A stretch of 64,000 bases of DNA from positions 1-64,000 of the forward strand of contig NZ_MKQD01000077.1 in assembly GCF_001913705.1 (NCBI RefSeq), in the 5' to 3' direction. Under the pieces are notes generated by a model. That model was not told the DNA's origin. It saw only the letters and a list, made by a program, of their open reading frames with translations, and did not search any database. This stretch comes from Thalassotalea sp. PP2-459. GTDB taxonomy: Bacteria > Pseudomonadota > Gammaproteobacteria > Enterobacterales > Alteromonadaceae. This document shows positions 26,821-35,905 of the stretch, in pieces. A program made the position numbers and the translations under genes. Every line of letters starts with the position of its first letter. The first letter of the stretch is position 1.

Positions 26821-27730
26821 TTTTTTTTTGCTCAATAAGTCCGTGCAAACCTTGTAGCCCGCCTGTATGTAATATCACAATGCGGTGGCCAGCAGGGAAA
26901 AAGCCTTGCTCGATCAACGTTAATAGCGCTAAGATCATTTTTCCTGAATAAATGGGCTCTAACGGTAATTGCGTTAACTGGCTAAATTCACACATTTTTG
27001 ATAAATCTTCAGCACAAAACTTTGCATACCCTCCACCATGAAAATTCGTGAATAGTTGCCAGTTTTGTGCGTTACAATGATGTGACTGCAGCAGTGATTG
27101 AATGTGTTCATGTAAATACTCTGCTTGTTTTAATACCGCAATACCGAGAATATTATGTTGTTGTTTGTCCCCTGCAACTATTCCTGAAATCGTGCCTGCA
27201 CTTCCAACTGGGGTAATAATCGTATCAAATTCAACTTGGCTATTTAGCTCATCACATAATTCGCTGACACCTTTTAAAGCAAGAGAATTACTGCCACCCT
27301 CAGGAATAATAAAATGGTCAGGGTAACGTGATTTTAAGTCTGCTAAGTAGGTTTCATCGTGGCGTAACTTGTAGGTTTTTCGATCAATAAAATCTAAAGT
27401 CATACCCCATTGCTTGGCCTGCGTCAGCGTTGCATTGGTTTCATAATGCTGTTCACCACGTACCATGCCAATTGCATGTATTTGTTGTTGCTGACAAGCA
27501 TAAGCGAGTGCATGAAGGTGATTTGAATATCCGCCACCAAAACTGAGAGCGCCACGATAACCTAAAGATTTTGCGTGCTGTAAATTATAGTTTAACTTCC
27601 GCCATTTATTACCCGACACAACGGGGTGAATAAGATCATCGCGTTTTACGTAAACAGTCAGTTTATGTTTTGTGAATAACGGATGTTCAATGACTTGAAC
27701 AGGAGAAGGTAAATTAGCAGAAGATATCAT
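26783..27730 (-). CDS. PLP-dependent ACC deaminase / D-cysteine desulfhydrase family protein
   Basis: A 315-residue fold-type II PLP enzyme. The cofactor Lys lies in SGNKWRKLNYNL (Lys42), followed by GALSFGGGYSNHLHALAYAC, the substrate loop of this family, and PVGSAGTISGIVAG for phosphate binding. Members deaminate 1-aminocyclopropane-1-carboxylate or desulfurate D-cysteine; most bacterial homologues of this length are D-cysteine desulfhydrase-like, and the true substrate cannot be fixed here. It lies inverted between mshH and mshI, converging on mshH with a 38-base overlap of coding ends. Confidence 0.88.
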   Translation of the reverse strand: MISSANLPSPVQVIEHPLFTKHKLTVYVKRDDLIHPVVSGNKWRKLNYNLQHAKSLGYRGALSFGGGYSNHLHALAYACQQQQIHAIGMVRGEQHYETNATLTQAKQWGMTLDFIDRKTYKLRHDETYLADLKSRYPDHFIIPEGGSNSLALKGVSELCDELNSQVEFDTIITPVGSAGTISGIVAGDKQQHNILGIAVLKQAEYLHEHIQSLLQSHHCNAQNWQLFTNFHGGGYAKFCAEDLSKMCEFSQLTQLPLEPIYSGKMILALLTLIEQGFFPAGHRIVILHTGGLQGLHGLIEQKKIKADEWLLPPAT

Positions 27731-27829
27731 GATGACGATAAGTATATACTTTGTTGGTGTGGTTGCGGGCTATTTCACAACATTTAGAGAGACTATAAAT
27801 GTTTAATAATGAAATATTAACTAAAAAAC

Positions 27830-27857
27830 TTGCGGATATATACGAATAAGTGATAAT
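27830..27857 (+). promoter_or_regulatory. Possible promoter of the mshI operon
   Basis: TTGCGG (27830-27835), a 16-base spacer and GATAAT (27852-27857) lie 43 bases upstream of mshI. Confidence 0.42.
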
Positions 27858-27900
27858 GAAAAACATGGCGACTCTTATAAACAACAATAATATCAATTAA

Positions 27901-28812
27901 ATGTCACTAGCGTCACGGATTCAACAAGTATTTAAACCTCGCGGATCAAGCAGTATCGTTGGGCTTAGTCTACAACAGCGCTCTATTCATCTATGTTCTT
28001 TAGATCATAGTCTTAATGCGCGTTGTAAGTTAATAGAGCTAACAGATGGCGATTTCAATTCGGCATTTACTCGTGTGCATCAAAAATATAAACCAAGTGG
28101 TCAGTGCCATTTAGTTTTGTCTTCGAAACATAACCAAGTGGTACAAATTGATAAACCTGCTTTGCCGGAAGAAGAAATCAACAGTGCGTTAAAATGGCAA
28201 ATCAAAGATTTAGTGTCAATTCCTCCAGAGAATATGGTGATTGACTATTTTGATGCACCTAAAACGTCAAGTGACAGTGATAAAATACATGTGATTTGTG
28301 CGGCGAAAGATATGTTAGCAACGTGGTTAACATCATTGAATACTCAACAACTTAGTGTCGCATCAATTACTATTGAAGAGTTTGCCTTTGCTGCTTTAAT
28401 GCCGAATATTGATGACGCTAAAATTCTATTATGCCAACAACCTAATGAAGATATGTTATTGCTCATTGTTAAACAAGGGCGATTATACTTTCAAAGACGA
28501 CTTCGAGGTATGGCGCAAATTGGTGAGAAAACAGAACAAGAACTTAGTTTTGGTACGATTGACTCATTGAGTTTAGAAATTCAGCGTTCTATGGATTACT
28601 TTGAGCGACAAATGAAACAAGCACCAATAAAAAGTATTGAGGTGTTAGTGCCCATTGAAAACGAAGCTTATTTAGCACGGTGTTTAGCTGAAAATGCTAA
28701 TGTTGCGGTCAATTTATTTACTATGCCAGAAGGTTTTGAACCATATCGTACCTACGCGGCTAGTTTAGGAGCAACACGTATTCAAGCAATGTCTGAGGTT
28801 GTCGATGGCTAA
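27901..28812 (+). CDS. mshI: MSHA biogenesis protein MshI (PilM-like)
   Basis: A 303-residue cytosolic protein with an actin-like/PilM organisation: SSIVGLSLQQRSIHLCSL at the N-terminus, ALPEEEINSALKWQI in the conserved central region, and SLEIQRSMDYFERQMKQAPI later. PilM-type proteins form the inner platform that links the pilus motor to the PilN/PilO-type membrane proteins encoded next. No clear ribosome site precedes the ATG. The following gene starts inside its 3' end, showing tight coupling of the operon. Confidence 0.92.
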   Translation: MSLASRIQQVFKPRGSSSIVGLSLQQRSIHLCSLDHSLNARCKLIELTDGDFNSAFTRVHQKYKPSGQCHLVLSSKHNQVVQIDKPALPEEEINSALKWQIKDLVSIPPENMVIDYFDAPKTSSDSDKIHVICAAKDMLATWLTSLNTQQLSVASITIEEFAFAALMPNIDDAKILLCQQPNEDMLLLIVKQGRLYFQRRLRGMAQIGEKTEQELSFGTIDSLSLEIQRSMDYFERQMKQAPIKSIEVLVPIENEAYLARCLAENANVAVNLFTMPEGFEPYRTYAASLGATRIQAMSEVVDG

Positions 28813-29407
28813 GTATTCGATAAATTTATTACAACCTGAACTTATTGCTAAACAGCCTACGTGGACGTTAGCCCGTGTCGTATCCTTATGGGTGTTTGTA
28901 TTTATTGCCATGCTTTTGTGGCTAACGTGGTCGCACTATCAGCTTAATGACAGTAAAAAGCAAGTAGCGAAATCAACATTAGCAAAAGAAGCTATAGTTA
29001 CTCAGCAAATGACGCTCGAAAGTCAAGTAGCATCAAACAAAGCTGATACAGCCCTGGTAGAACAATTAGCAACCGTTAAATTACTGTTTAAAAATAAACA
29101 ATTATTGCATCAGCAGTTAACGGATACCTCTTCCACACATGCTGCTGGATTTTCAGCGGCAATGACTGAGTTATCGCAATATCATCATCGCGATATTAGC
29201 TTAAAGCAGGTGACAATTTCAGGGAATTATATTCGCTTTTCCGGGGTAGCACATACGCCAGAAAGTGTACCTTTGTGGTTAGCGGCATTTGAGCAATCAA
29301 CGTTTCTTTCTGGGCATGTTTTTAGTCACTTCACCTTACAAGAAAATGATCAAAAGCTAACGGAGTTTGTCATAAGTTCTCGTCAACAGACAGGCAAGGA
29401 GCAATAA
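28805..29407 (+). CDS. PilN-like MSHA biogenesis protein (MshI2-type)
   Basis: Starting at the ATG at 28805 gives 200 residues. The N-terminus carries the PilN-type signature SINLLQPEL, followed by one membrane helix (about residues 27-46), a coiled coil and a small C-terminal alpha/beta domain. It would be the inner membrane partner of MshI. It overlaps the end of mshI by 8 bases and lies 1 base before mshJ. In Vibrio nomenclature this position is taken by a second MshI gene; I avoid assigning a firm symbol. Confidence 0.85.
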   Translation: MAKYSINLLQPELIAKQPTWTLARVVSLWVFVFIAMLLWLTWSHYQLNDSKKQVAKSTLAKEAIVTQQMTLESQVASNKADTALVEQLATVKLLFKNKQLLHQQLTDTSSTHAAGFSAAMTELSQYHHRDISLKQVTISGNYIRFSGVAHTPESVPLWLAAFEQSTFLSGHVFSHFTLQENDQKLTEFVISSRQQTGKEQ

Positions 29408-29408
29408 G

Positions 29409-30092
29409 ATGAAGCAACGTTGGCAAATATATGCTGATAAGTTCTTGCAGATCACACCTCGAGAACAATACTTGATCATCCTAACTGGCTTGATTGCGAT
29501 TATCTTCATTATATTTAGTATGTTCATTGACGATAATTTACTACAAATTGAAAAGCTTACTAAACAGCATCAACAAAATGTAGCTGATATTCAATCAACA
29601 CAAATGACGGTTGATGTGCTTGCTGAGGCATTAAAGACAGATCCTAATGATGCGATCCGCAAACAGCTGAGCCAATATCAATTACAAATGAGTGAAGTTG
29701 ATCAACAGCTTAGTTTATTGGCGTCAGATCTTATTAACCCCATTCAAATGCGGCATGCACTTATTGATCTATTGTCATCAAAAAAAGCTGTTTCGTTAAC
29801 ATCGTTCGATGTTTTTGCCGCAGAGCCTATGGAGTTAACTCCTGAAACTGAAAAGAAAAACGTTGCTGAACAACCTTTACCGGTACAATCATTATCATTG
29901 TATAAACATGGTGTTAAATTAACATTATCCGGAGATTATTTCGCACTAAAAGACTATATAGCAGCTTTAGAAAAACTGAAATGGAAGTTCTTCTGGCAAA
30001 CATTTGATTATCAGTTAATGGCGTACCCTAAGGGTGAATTAACAATAACGATGTATAGCTTAAGCACGAATAAGGAGTTTTTAGGTGTATAA
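29409..30092 (+). CDS. mshJ: MSHA biogenesis protein MshJ (PilO-like)
   Basis: A 227-residue protein with a single N-terminal membrane helix (about residues 22-42) after TPREQYLIILTG, a long coiled coil (about 45-110) and a C-terminal ferredoxin-like domain. It matches MshJ in size, organisation and place. It is expected to dimerise with the PilN-like protein in the inner membrane alignment complex. The mshK gene starts 8 bases before its stop. Confidence 0.88.
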   Translation: MKQRWQIYADKFLQITPREQYLIILTGLIAIIFIIFSMFIDDNLLQIEKLTKQHQQNVADIQSTQMTVDVLAEALKTDPNDAIRKQLSQYQLQMSEVDQQLSLLASDLINPIQMRHALIDLLSSKKAVSLTSFDVFAAEPMELTPETEKKNVAEQPLPVQSLSLYKHGVKLTLSGDYFALKDYIAALEKLKWKFFWQTFDYQLMAYPKGELTITMYSLSTNKEFLGV

Positions 30093-30411
30093 AGTATTGT
30101 TAAGTTTAGTGCTCGTTTCTTTTGTTAGCCTTGGGCAATCTAATGACCCAACAAAACCACTATTAAAGCAAGAAGTTGCCAGTGAACAACAGCAAGCTAA
30201 CGCTGAACTTGTGCTTCAAAGCATTGTGCAATCAGGTAAACAATTTAACGTTGTTATTAATGGTACCTTGTTAAAACAAGGTGATAAGCTAAATCAATAC
30301 CGATTGACTAAGGTTACACCGCGTTACGTATTACTTTCGTCTGATGAGAAAAATATAAAGCTGTCATTGTTCTCGTCCGTTGTCGACAATTCAAAGAAAA
30401 AAGATAATTAA
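30085..30411 (+). CDS. mshK: MSHA biogenesis protein MshK (PilP-like)
   Basis: A 108-residue exported protein that begins at GTG, eight bases after TAAGGA. A signal peptide (about residues 1-18) is followed by DPTKPL and a small beta domain with VVINGTLLKQGDKLNQYRL. This is the layout of MshK/PilP proteins, which join the inner membrane complex to the secretin. It overlaps mshJ by 8 bases and lies 2 bases before the secretin gene. Confidence 0.87.
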   Translation: MYKVLLSLVLVSFVSLGQSNDPTKPLLKQEVASEQQQANAELVLQSIVQSGKQFNVVINGTLLKQGDKLNQYRLTKVTPRYVLLSSDEKNIKLSLFSSVVDNSKKKDN

Positions 30412-30413
30412 CT

Positions 30414-32111
30414 ATGAATCAGCCTTCAAAAAGTTTGTTACTAGGTGCAATGACAATCTTCTTAGCGAGTTGTCAATCTGTTCCACCACAACCCAAACAT
30501 ATTACCGACGAATTAGATAAAGCAATTGCTTCTGCAGAGAATACTAAAGCACCTAAACCCCTTGCGAGTCTTCCATCGGCGGTGCAGCAAGACTTAATGC
30601 AACAGAGTATGAATCAAGCAAGGCAAGGCTTATTATCTGAGAAGCGATTAGATATTGGTGCGAGTGGTGTTGATGCGCAAGCATTTTTTGCCGCGTTGGT
30701 AGAAGATTCTAGTTATAGTGTTGCTGTGCATCCAGGCGTGACCGGAGCAATTACCTTAAATTTAAAAGATGTCACACTGAATGAAGCGCTCGATGTTGTA
30801 GAGCAATTATATGGTTATGAAATTCACCAAACAGGCCAAGTTATTCAGATTTACCCGGCAGGTATTCGTACTGAAACAATACCATTAGATTATTTATTTA
30901 TTACTCGTGGTGGTTTTTCTACCATGAGTGTTAATTCAGGTGGTGTTGGTAATGCTGATAGTAATAACGGTGGTCAAAATAATGGCAACAATAACTCGAA
31001 CAACAATAACCGACAAAATCAAAATGGTAACGGTGGTCAAAATAATCAATCGGCACAAATGAATGTTAATGGCACCAACGTATACACTGAGAATAAATCA
31101 GATTTTTGGAAAGAACTTGAAGAAAATTTAGAAAATTTAATCGGCGCAAGTGACAACTCAGAAAGCTCAGTGGTGGTATCTCCTCAGTCAGGTTTAGTGA
31201 CAGTGCGAGCATATCCGAAAGATATCAAAGCAATTAAGCGTTTTTTAACCGGTACGCAAGAATTATTGCGTCGACAAGTGATTATTGAAGCAAAAATATT
31301 GGAAGTCACCTTAAATGATGATTACCAACAAGGGATAGAATGGGAAAGCATCCTTGGTAGCTTACATCGTGGTTTTAACGAAACCGCAATTGGTTTTAGT
31401 ACCACTGGAAATATCGAAGGTAATGCTATTTCAAACACTATCGGTGGTGTTACTGGCATTAGCTTCTTTAAGAACACTGATTTTTCAGGGGTATTACGGT
31501 TACTATCGACACAAGGGAATGTACAAGTGCTTTCTAGCCCTCGTATTACGGCAACGAATAACCAAAAGGCGGTGATAAAAGTTGGTGATGATGAGTTTTT
31601 TGTCACTGAAGTTTCATCAACGACTACAACCGGTACTGCTACCACTACCACGCCAGAAATAGAATTAACGCCCTTTTTCTCAGGTATAGCGCTAGACGTT
31701 ACACCGCAAATAGATGCTAATGGCGAAGTTATTCTTCATGTTCACCCATCGGTGACAACAGTACAAGAGAAAACAAAAACCATACGCTTAGATGGTCAAG
31801 ATTATGTGTTACCTCTGGCGCAAAGTAGCGTTAGAGAATCAGATACTGTCGTTAGGGCAAAGTCAGGTGAAATTATCGTTATTGGTGGTCTTATAGAAAC
31901 CACTAAAATTGATATGGAGTCTAAAACACCGTTACTAGGTGATATTCCATTGATGGGTGAACTGTTTAAAAGCAAAAGTCAAAGTACCCAGAAGAAAGAG
32001 CTGGTACTGATGTTGAAACCGATAGTGACTGGTCAAGATACTTGGAAAAGCCAATTAGAAGATGCTCGACAATTATTGAAACAATGGTTTCCTGAAGAAG
32101 ACACGCAATAA
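30414..32111 (+). CDS. mshL: MSHA outer membrane secretin MshL
   Basis: A 565-residue secretin through which the pilus crosses the outer membrane. A lipoprotein-type signal ends in LASC (Cys20). A small N0-like domain (about residues 95-150, VAVHPGVTGAITLNLKDVTL) precedes a low-complexity Asn/Gln/Gly linker (about 180-220), an N1 region and the conserved secretin domain (from about 285; VQVLSSPRITATNNQKAVIKVG and the end motif PLLGDIPLMGELFK). The Asn-rich linker is a simple-sequence region liable to length variation. It is in the middle of the operon. Confidence 0.95.
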   Translation: MNQPSKSLLLGAMTIFLASCQSVPPQPKHITDELDKAIASAENTKAPKPLASLPSAVQQDLMQQSMNQARQGLLSEKRLDIGASGVDAQAFFAALVEDSSYSVAVHPGVTGAITLNLKDVTLNEALDVVEQLYGYEIHQTGQVIQIYPAGIRTETIPLDYLFITRGGFSTMSVNSGGVGNADSNNGGQNNGNNNSNNNNRQNQNGNGGQNNQSAQMNVNGTNVYTENKSDFWKELEENLENLIGASDNSESSVVVSPQSGLVTVRAYPKDIKAIKRFLTGTQELLRRQVIIEAKILEVTLNDDYQQGIEWESILGSLHRGFNETAIGFSTTGNIEGNAISNTIGGVTGISFFKNTDFSGVLRLLSTQGNVQVLSSPRITATNNQKAVIKVGDDEFFVTEVSSTTTTGTATTTTPEIELTPFFSGIALDVTPQIDANGEVILHVHPSVTTVQEKTKTIRLDGQDYVLPLAQSSVRESDTVVRAKSGEIIVIGGLIETTKIDMESKTPLLGDIPLMGELFKSKSQSTQKKELVLMLKPIVTGQDTWKSQLEDARQLLKQWFPEEDTQ

Positions 32112-32128
32112 GCGCCTTAGGCATTTAT

Positions 32129-33031
32129 ATGTATCTTTATCATTTTGGTTTACGTGAATTACCGTTTACCCTAACCCCAAATACTAACTTTTATTTGGGG
32201 ATTGCACCGCACTATGAAGCCTTTGAAGTATTGCTGACAGCGTTAAAGACAGGTGAAGGCTTCATCAAGGTTATTGGTGAGGTTGGTACAGGAAAAACAC
32301 TGCTATGTCGTAAGTTATTGAATGAAATACCAGAGCATTTTGTAACAGCTTATATACCTAACCCGTACTTACAACCAGATGAGCTTCGACGAGCAGTCGC
32401 GGTAGAGTTAGGTGTTAAACAAGCTCAAAGAATGTCGGTGCAACTGTTAACGCAACGTATTCAGGAACGACTTCTAACATTACACAGTCAAGGTCATTCA
32501 GTGGTACTCATTTTGGATGAAGCACAGGCGTTGCCGGCTGAAAGCTTAGAAGCATTAAGGCTTTTTACCAACTTAGAAACAGAAACACGAAAATTACTGC
32601 AAGTGGTGTTATTTGCGCAACCTGAACTTGATCAGCGATTAAATGAAACAAGGTTTAGACAATTAAAGCAACGCATCACTTTTTCATATGGTTTACGAGC
32701 TATGACTGGTGAAGAAGTTGCACAGTATATTGATCATCGTATGCATATTGCTGGCTATAAAGGTGCGCAGTTGTTTGATAAAAATTTATGTCAACAGATC
32801 GCAAAAGTTACAGAAGGCATTCCGAGGCTAGTCAATATTTTATGCCATAAAATGCTGATGTTAAGCTATGGACAAGGAACCTACCAATTGACTAAAACAC
32901 ATCTTAAACTTGCCGTAAAAGATACAGAAGCAACAGTTGAAAAAGCAGTAAGGGTTAATGGCTGGTTTGCTAGCGGTGTGCTATTGAGTATGTTATTGAT
33001 AGGGTGGTACTTCCTTGGAGAAATGCTGTGA
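32129..33031 (+). CDS. mshM: MSHA biogenesis ATPase MshM (ExeA-like)
   Basis: A 300-residue AAA ATPase that starts with MYLYHFGLRELPFTLTPN, the usual ExeA/GspA opening. It has Walker A GEVGTGKTLLCRK (about residue 50), Walker B VVLILDEAQALP and a C-terminal membrane helix (about 280-298). ExeA-type ATPases help assemble secretins through the peptidoglycan, which fits its place just after mshL. Its stop overlaps the mshN GTG start. Confidence 0.92.
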   Translation: MYLYHFGLRELPFTLTPNTNFYLGIAPHYEAFEVLLTALKTGEGFIKVIGEVGTGKTLLCRKLLNEIPEHFVTAYIPNPYLQPDELRRAVAVELGVKQAQRMSVQLLTQRIQERLLTLHSQGHSVVLILDEAQALPAESLEALRLFTNLETETRKLLQVVLFAQPELDQRLNETRFRQLKQRITFSYGLRAMTGEEVAQYIDHRMHIAGYKGAQLFDKNLCQQIAKVTEGIPRLVNILCHKMLMLSYGQGTYQLTKTHLKLAVKDTEATVEKAVRVNGWFASGVLLSMLLIGWYFLGEML

Positions 33032-34179
33032 GTGTAATTAACCAAATGCTAAAAGATTTAGATCAGCGCCAAGGTGATGAATTAATAAATAACGAAAGGC
33101 AGCACATATTTGCTACTCAACGTCAGCCAAAAAAAACATGGTTACTTATACTGCTTAGTTTGGTTTTAATTAATGTTTTTGCCTTAATTATTTGGTGGCA
33201 ATACCAAGAAAATCAACAATTAAAAGCTCAGCAAAATATAACTTCAACGACTAACATTGCAAGTGAACAGCTTGAACATCAAGTAAAGTCACCGGCGGCC
33301 AGCATTAAGGAGTCTTCCCTTCAACGTTCGATTGATACTGAACGCCAAAATACGGTAGTTAAACAGTCTGTAAATCGAGTTGATGAAAATACAAGTTCGC
33401 AGGTTACCGAACAACAAAACGAAAACCAACAAATTGCTTTATCAATACAGAAAAATGTGCCATCGAACAATAGCAATGAACAGGTACACAGGCAGCAACC
33501 TACAACAACTAACAATACAGTTAAGCAACAAGAGAATGATACGGCTCAACAACACGTGAGCTCAAAAACTGACAGTAAACCAACACTTTCAATTGCACGT
33601 AAACAGTTAACGCCGAAAGAACTCGTTGATCAAAAAACAAATGCAGCTCAACAAGCCATAGAACGAAGTGAGATCAAACAAGCGGAACAACTTCTAGAAG
33701 AAATTTTATTAATACAACCAACACATCATTCAAGCAGAAAACAGCTTGCTGCACTCTGGTTTGGCCGACAAGATTATCGTGCGGCTTTAAATGTGTTGTT
33801 TCAAGGGATTTCACTCGCACCGCAAAACCCTGATTTTAGGATAATGCAAGCACGTATTTATATTAAGCAAGGCATGCTTTCAAATGCTATTGCAAGTTTG
33901 CTGCCGCTTGCCAAGGTCGATAATGTTGAATTTCAATCGCTTTTGGCATCGTTAACTCAGCAAGTGGGCGATCATAAAAAATCCGCAGCAGCGTATTTAC
34001 GCCTTACTCAACTACAGCCTGCTCAAGGAAAGTGGTGGCTAGGATATGCCGTTGCATTAGATAGCCAAGGCGAATTTAACTTAGCGAAAAGTGCGTACCG
34101 TCAAACTCAACAAACGAATGATATATCTGAAAGTACTCGTCAGTTTATTCGTCAACGACTGACAGAGTTAGGAGAATAA
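33028..34179 (+). CDS. mshN: MSHA biogenesis protein MshN (TPR)
   Basis: The start is the GTG at 33028, which overlaps the mshM stop (GTGA) and yields the family opening SVINQMLKDLDQRQ. The protein has 383 residues: one membrane helix (about 35-57), a long Gln/Asn/Ser-rich disordered linker (about 60-195), and C-terminal TPR repeats (about 200-380). MshN is needed for MSHA pilus biogenesis, probably as a periplasmic scaffold for the secretin. An upstream GTG at 33004 is rejected. Confidence 0.9.
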   Translation: MSVINQMLKDLDQRQGDELINNERQHIFATQRQPKKTWLLILLSLVLINVFALIIWWQYQENQQLKAQQNITSTTNIASEQLEHQVKSPAASIKESSLQRSIDTERQNTVVKQSVNRVDENTSSQVTEQQNENQQIALSIQKNVPSNNSNEQVHRQQPTTTNNTVKQQENDTAQQHVSSKTDSKPTLSIARKQLTPKELVDQKTNAAQQAIERSEIKQAEQLLEEILLIQPTHHSSRKQLAALWFGRQDYRAALNVLFQGISLAPQNPDFRIMQARIYIKQGMLSNAIASLLPLAKVDNVEFQSLLASLTQQVGDHKKSAAAYLRLTQLQPAQGKWWLGYAVALDSQGEFNLAKSAYRQTQQTNDISESTRQFIRQRLTELGE

Positions 34180-34183
34180 CACT

Positions 34184-35899
34184 ATGGCTGCCCCTAAATT
34201 AAAAATGCGACTTGGTGATTTGCTTGTTCATGAGCATATCATTACTAATGAACAATTAATGCAAGCACTAAATAGTCAAAAATCAACGGGTAGAAAACTT
34301 GGTGATACCTTAATTGAATTAGGTTATTTAGGAGAAAGACAACTTCTAGAATTTCTTGCACAACAACTTGATGTGCCATTTTTAGATATTAGTCAGCGTA
34401 GAATTCCGACTGAAGTCGCAAAATTATTACCAGAAGTACATGCCCGACGTTTAAGAGCACTCATCATTGAAGATCAAGGTGATGCAGTACTTGTAGGCAT
34501 GAGTGATCCTGCTGATTTAGGTGGTTTAGATCAGCTTGAAGATATGCTTTCGCCGCGCAGTATAAAGCTTGCCGTTGTGATGGAATCGCAACTATACCAA
34601 GCTTTTGATGGTTTATATCGCCGTACAGCGGATATAGAATCTTTCGCTAGCCAATTAGAAGAAGAATACGATCAATCTTCTGAATTCGATTTAACGACTT
34701 CGTTTGTCGATGAGGGCGGTGATGCAACCGTAGGGAAGTTATTACAATCAGTATTTGAAGATGCCGTGCAAATGCGTGCATCAGATATCCATATAGAGCC
34801 GGATGAAAACCTTTTACGTATTCGCCAACGTATTGATGGTGTGTTGCAAGAAAATGTATTAAAAGAAAATAAAATAGCCTCCGCCATGGTCTTACGGTTA
34901 AAACTCATGGCAGGGTTAGATATTTCAGAAAAGCGTTTACCACAAGATGGCCGTTTTAACTTAAAAATTAAAGGTCATAGCATTGATGTGCGTATGTCGA
35001 CAATGCCGGTTCAACATGGCGAGTCAGTGGTTATGCGTTTGTTAGATCAATCAGCAGGTTTACTGTCGCTTGATGAAACGGGTATGCCTGCTGAGCTAGT
35101 TGCACGGGTACGACATCAAATAACCCGTCCGCACGGCATGGTGTTGGTTACTGGCCCCACAGGTAGCGGTAAAACAACTACATTATATGGTGCGTTAAGT
35201 GAACTAAACCAGTCATCTAAAAAAATAATCACGGTTGAAGATCCCGTAGAATATCGTTTACCACGTATTAATCAGGTACAAGTTAACAGTAAAATAAATT
35301 TAAGCTTTTCAGGGGTGTTGCGTACGGCATTACGCCAAGATCCTGATATTATCATGGTGGGTGAGATGCGTGATCATGAAACCGTTGAAATTGGTTTACG
35401 AGGCGCATTAACAGGTCACTTGGTGCTATCAACTTTACATACTAATGATGCTATAACTAGCGCATTAAGATTGATAGATATGGGCGCAGCAGGTTTTTTA
35501 GTGGGTAGCTCTTTACGTGCGATTATTGCCCAGCGGTTGGTACGACGCGTATGTGAAAGTTGTGCAAGTGAGCATGAACCAACCAGCCAAGAAAAAATGT
35601 GGTTATCCCACTTAGCAGGAGAGAAAGCCACACAAGCAAGTTATAAACAAGGGACAGGTTGCCAATCGTGTCAATATACAGGCTATAAAGGCAGAATTGG
35701 TGTATTTGAATTGTTAGAAATGAATGAACCGATGATGGCGGCATTAAAAAGAGATGATGCTGAAATGTTTACTGAGCAAGCAAAAGCACACCCTAGGTTT
35801 ATTCCTTTAGCGATGGCTGCTTTTGATTATGCCGCCCAAGGAATAACGACCGTTGAAGAAGTGTTACGCCTTGTTGAAATGGTTGATGTGAGCGAGTAA
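34184..35899 (+). CDS. mshE: MSHA pilus extension ATPase MshE
   Basis: A 571-residue GspE/PilB-type hexameric ATPase. The N-terminus contains two tandem MshEN motifs (RLGDLLVHEHIITNEQL at residue 8, KLGDTLIELGYLGERQL at about 36), the type that binds c-di-GMP in Vibrio MshE; the first has His where Gly is usual. Walker A is GPTGSGKTTTLYG, the Asp box is TVEDPVEYRL, Walker B is DPDIIMVGEMRD, and a zinc-binding CxxC pair (CESC, CQSC) follows. It powers pilin polymerisation. Four bases separate it from mshN and six from mshG. Confidence 0.96.
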   Translation: MAAPKLKMRLGDLLVHEHIITNEQLMQALNSQKSTGRKLGDTLIELGYLGERQLLEFLAQQLDVPFLDISQRRIPTEVAKLLPEVHARRLRALIIEDQGDAVLVGMSDPADLGGLDQLEDMLSPRSIKLAVVMESQLYQAFDGLYRRTADIESFASQLEEEYDQSSEFDLTTSFVDEGGDATVGKLLQSVFEDAVQMRASDIHIEPDENLLRIRQRIDGVLQENVLKENKIASAMVLRLKLMAGLDISEKRLPQDGRFNLKIKGHSIDVRMSTMPVQHGESVVMRLLDQSAGLLSLDETGMPAELVARVRHQITRPHGMVLVTGPTGSGKTTTLYGALSELNQSSKKIITVEDPVEYRLPRINQVQVNSKINLSFSGVLRTALRQDPDIIMVGEMRDHETVEIGLRGALTGHLVLSTLHTNDAITSALRLIDMGAAGFLVGSSLRAIIAQRLVRRVCESCASEHEPTSQEKMWLSHLAGEKATQASYKQGTGCQSCQYTGYKGRIGVFELLEMNEPMMAALKRDDAEMFTEQAKAHPRFIPLAMAAFDYAAQGITTVEEVLRLVEMVDVSE

Positions 35900-35905
35900 C
35901 AAGAT

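Noticed and set aside
30950-31060. Possible tandem repeat or CRISPR-like array
   Set aside because: The repeated AAT/CAA/GGT codons encode the Asn/Gln/Gly linker of MshL; spacing is irregular and there are no spacers.
33004-33027. Upstream GTG start for mshN
   Set aside because: It would add eight residues antecedent to the conserved SVINQMLKDL opening; the GTGA overlap with mshM fits better.
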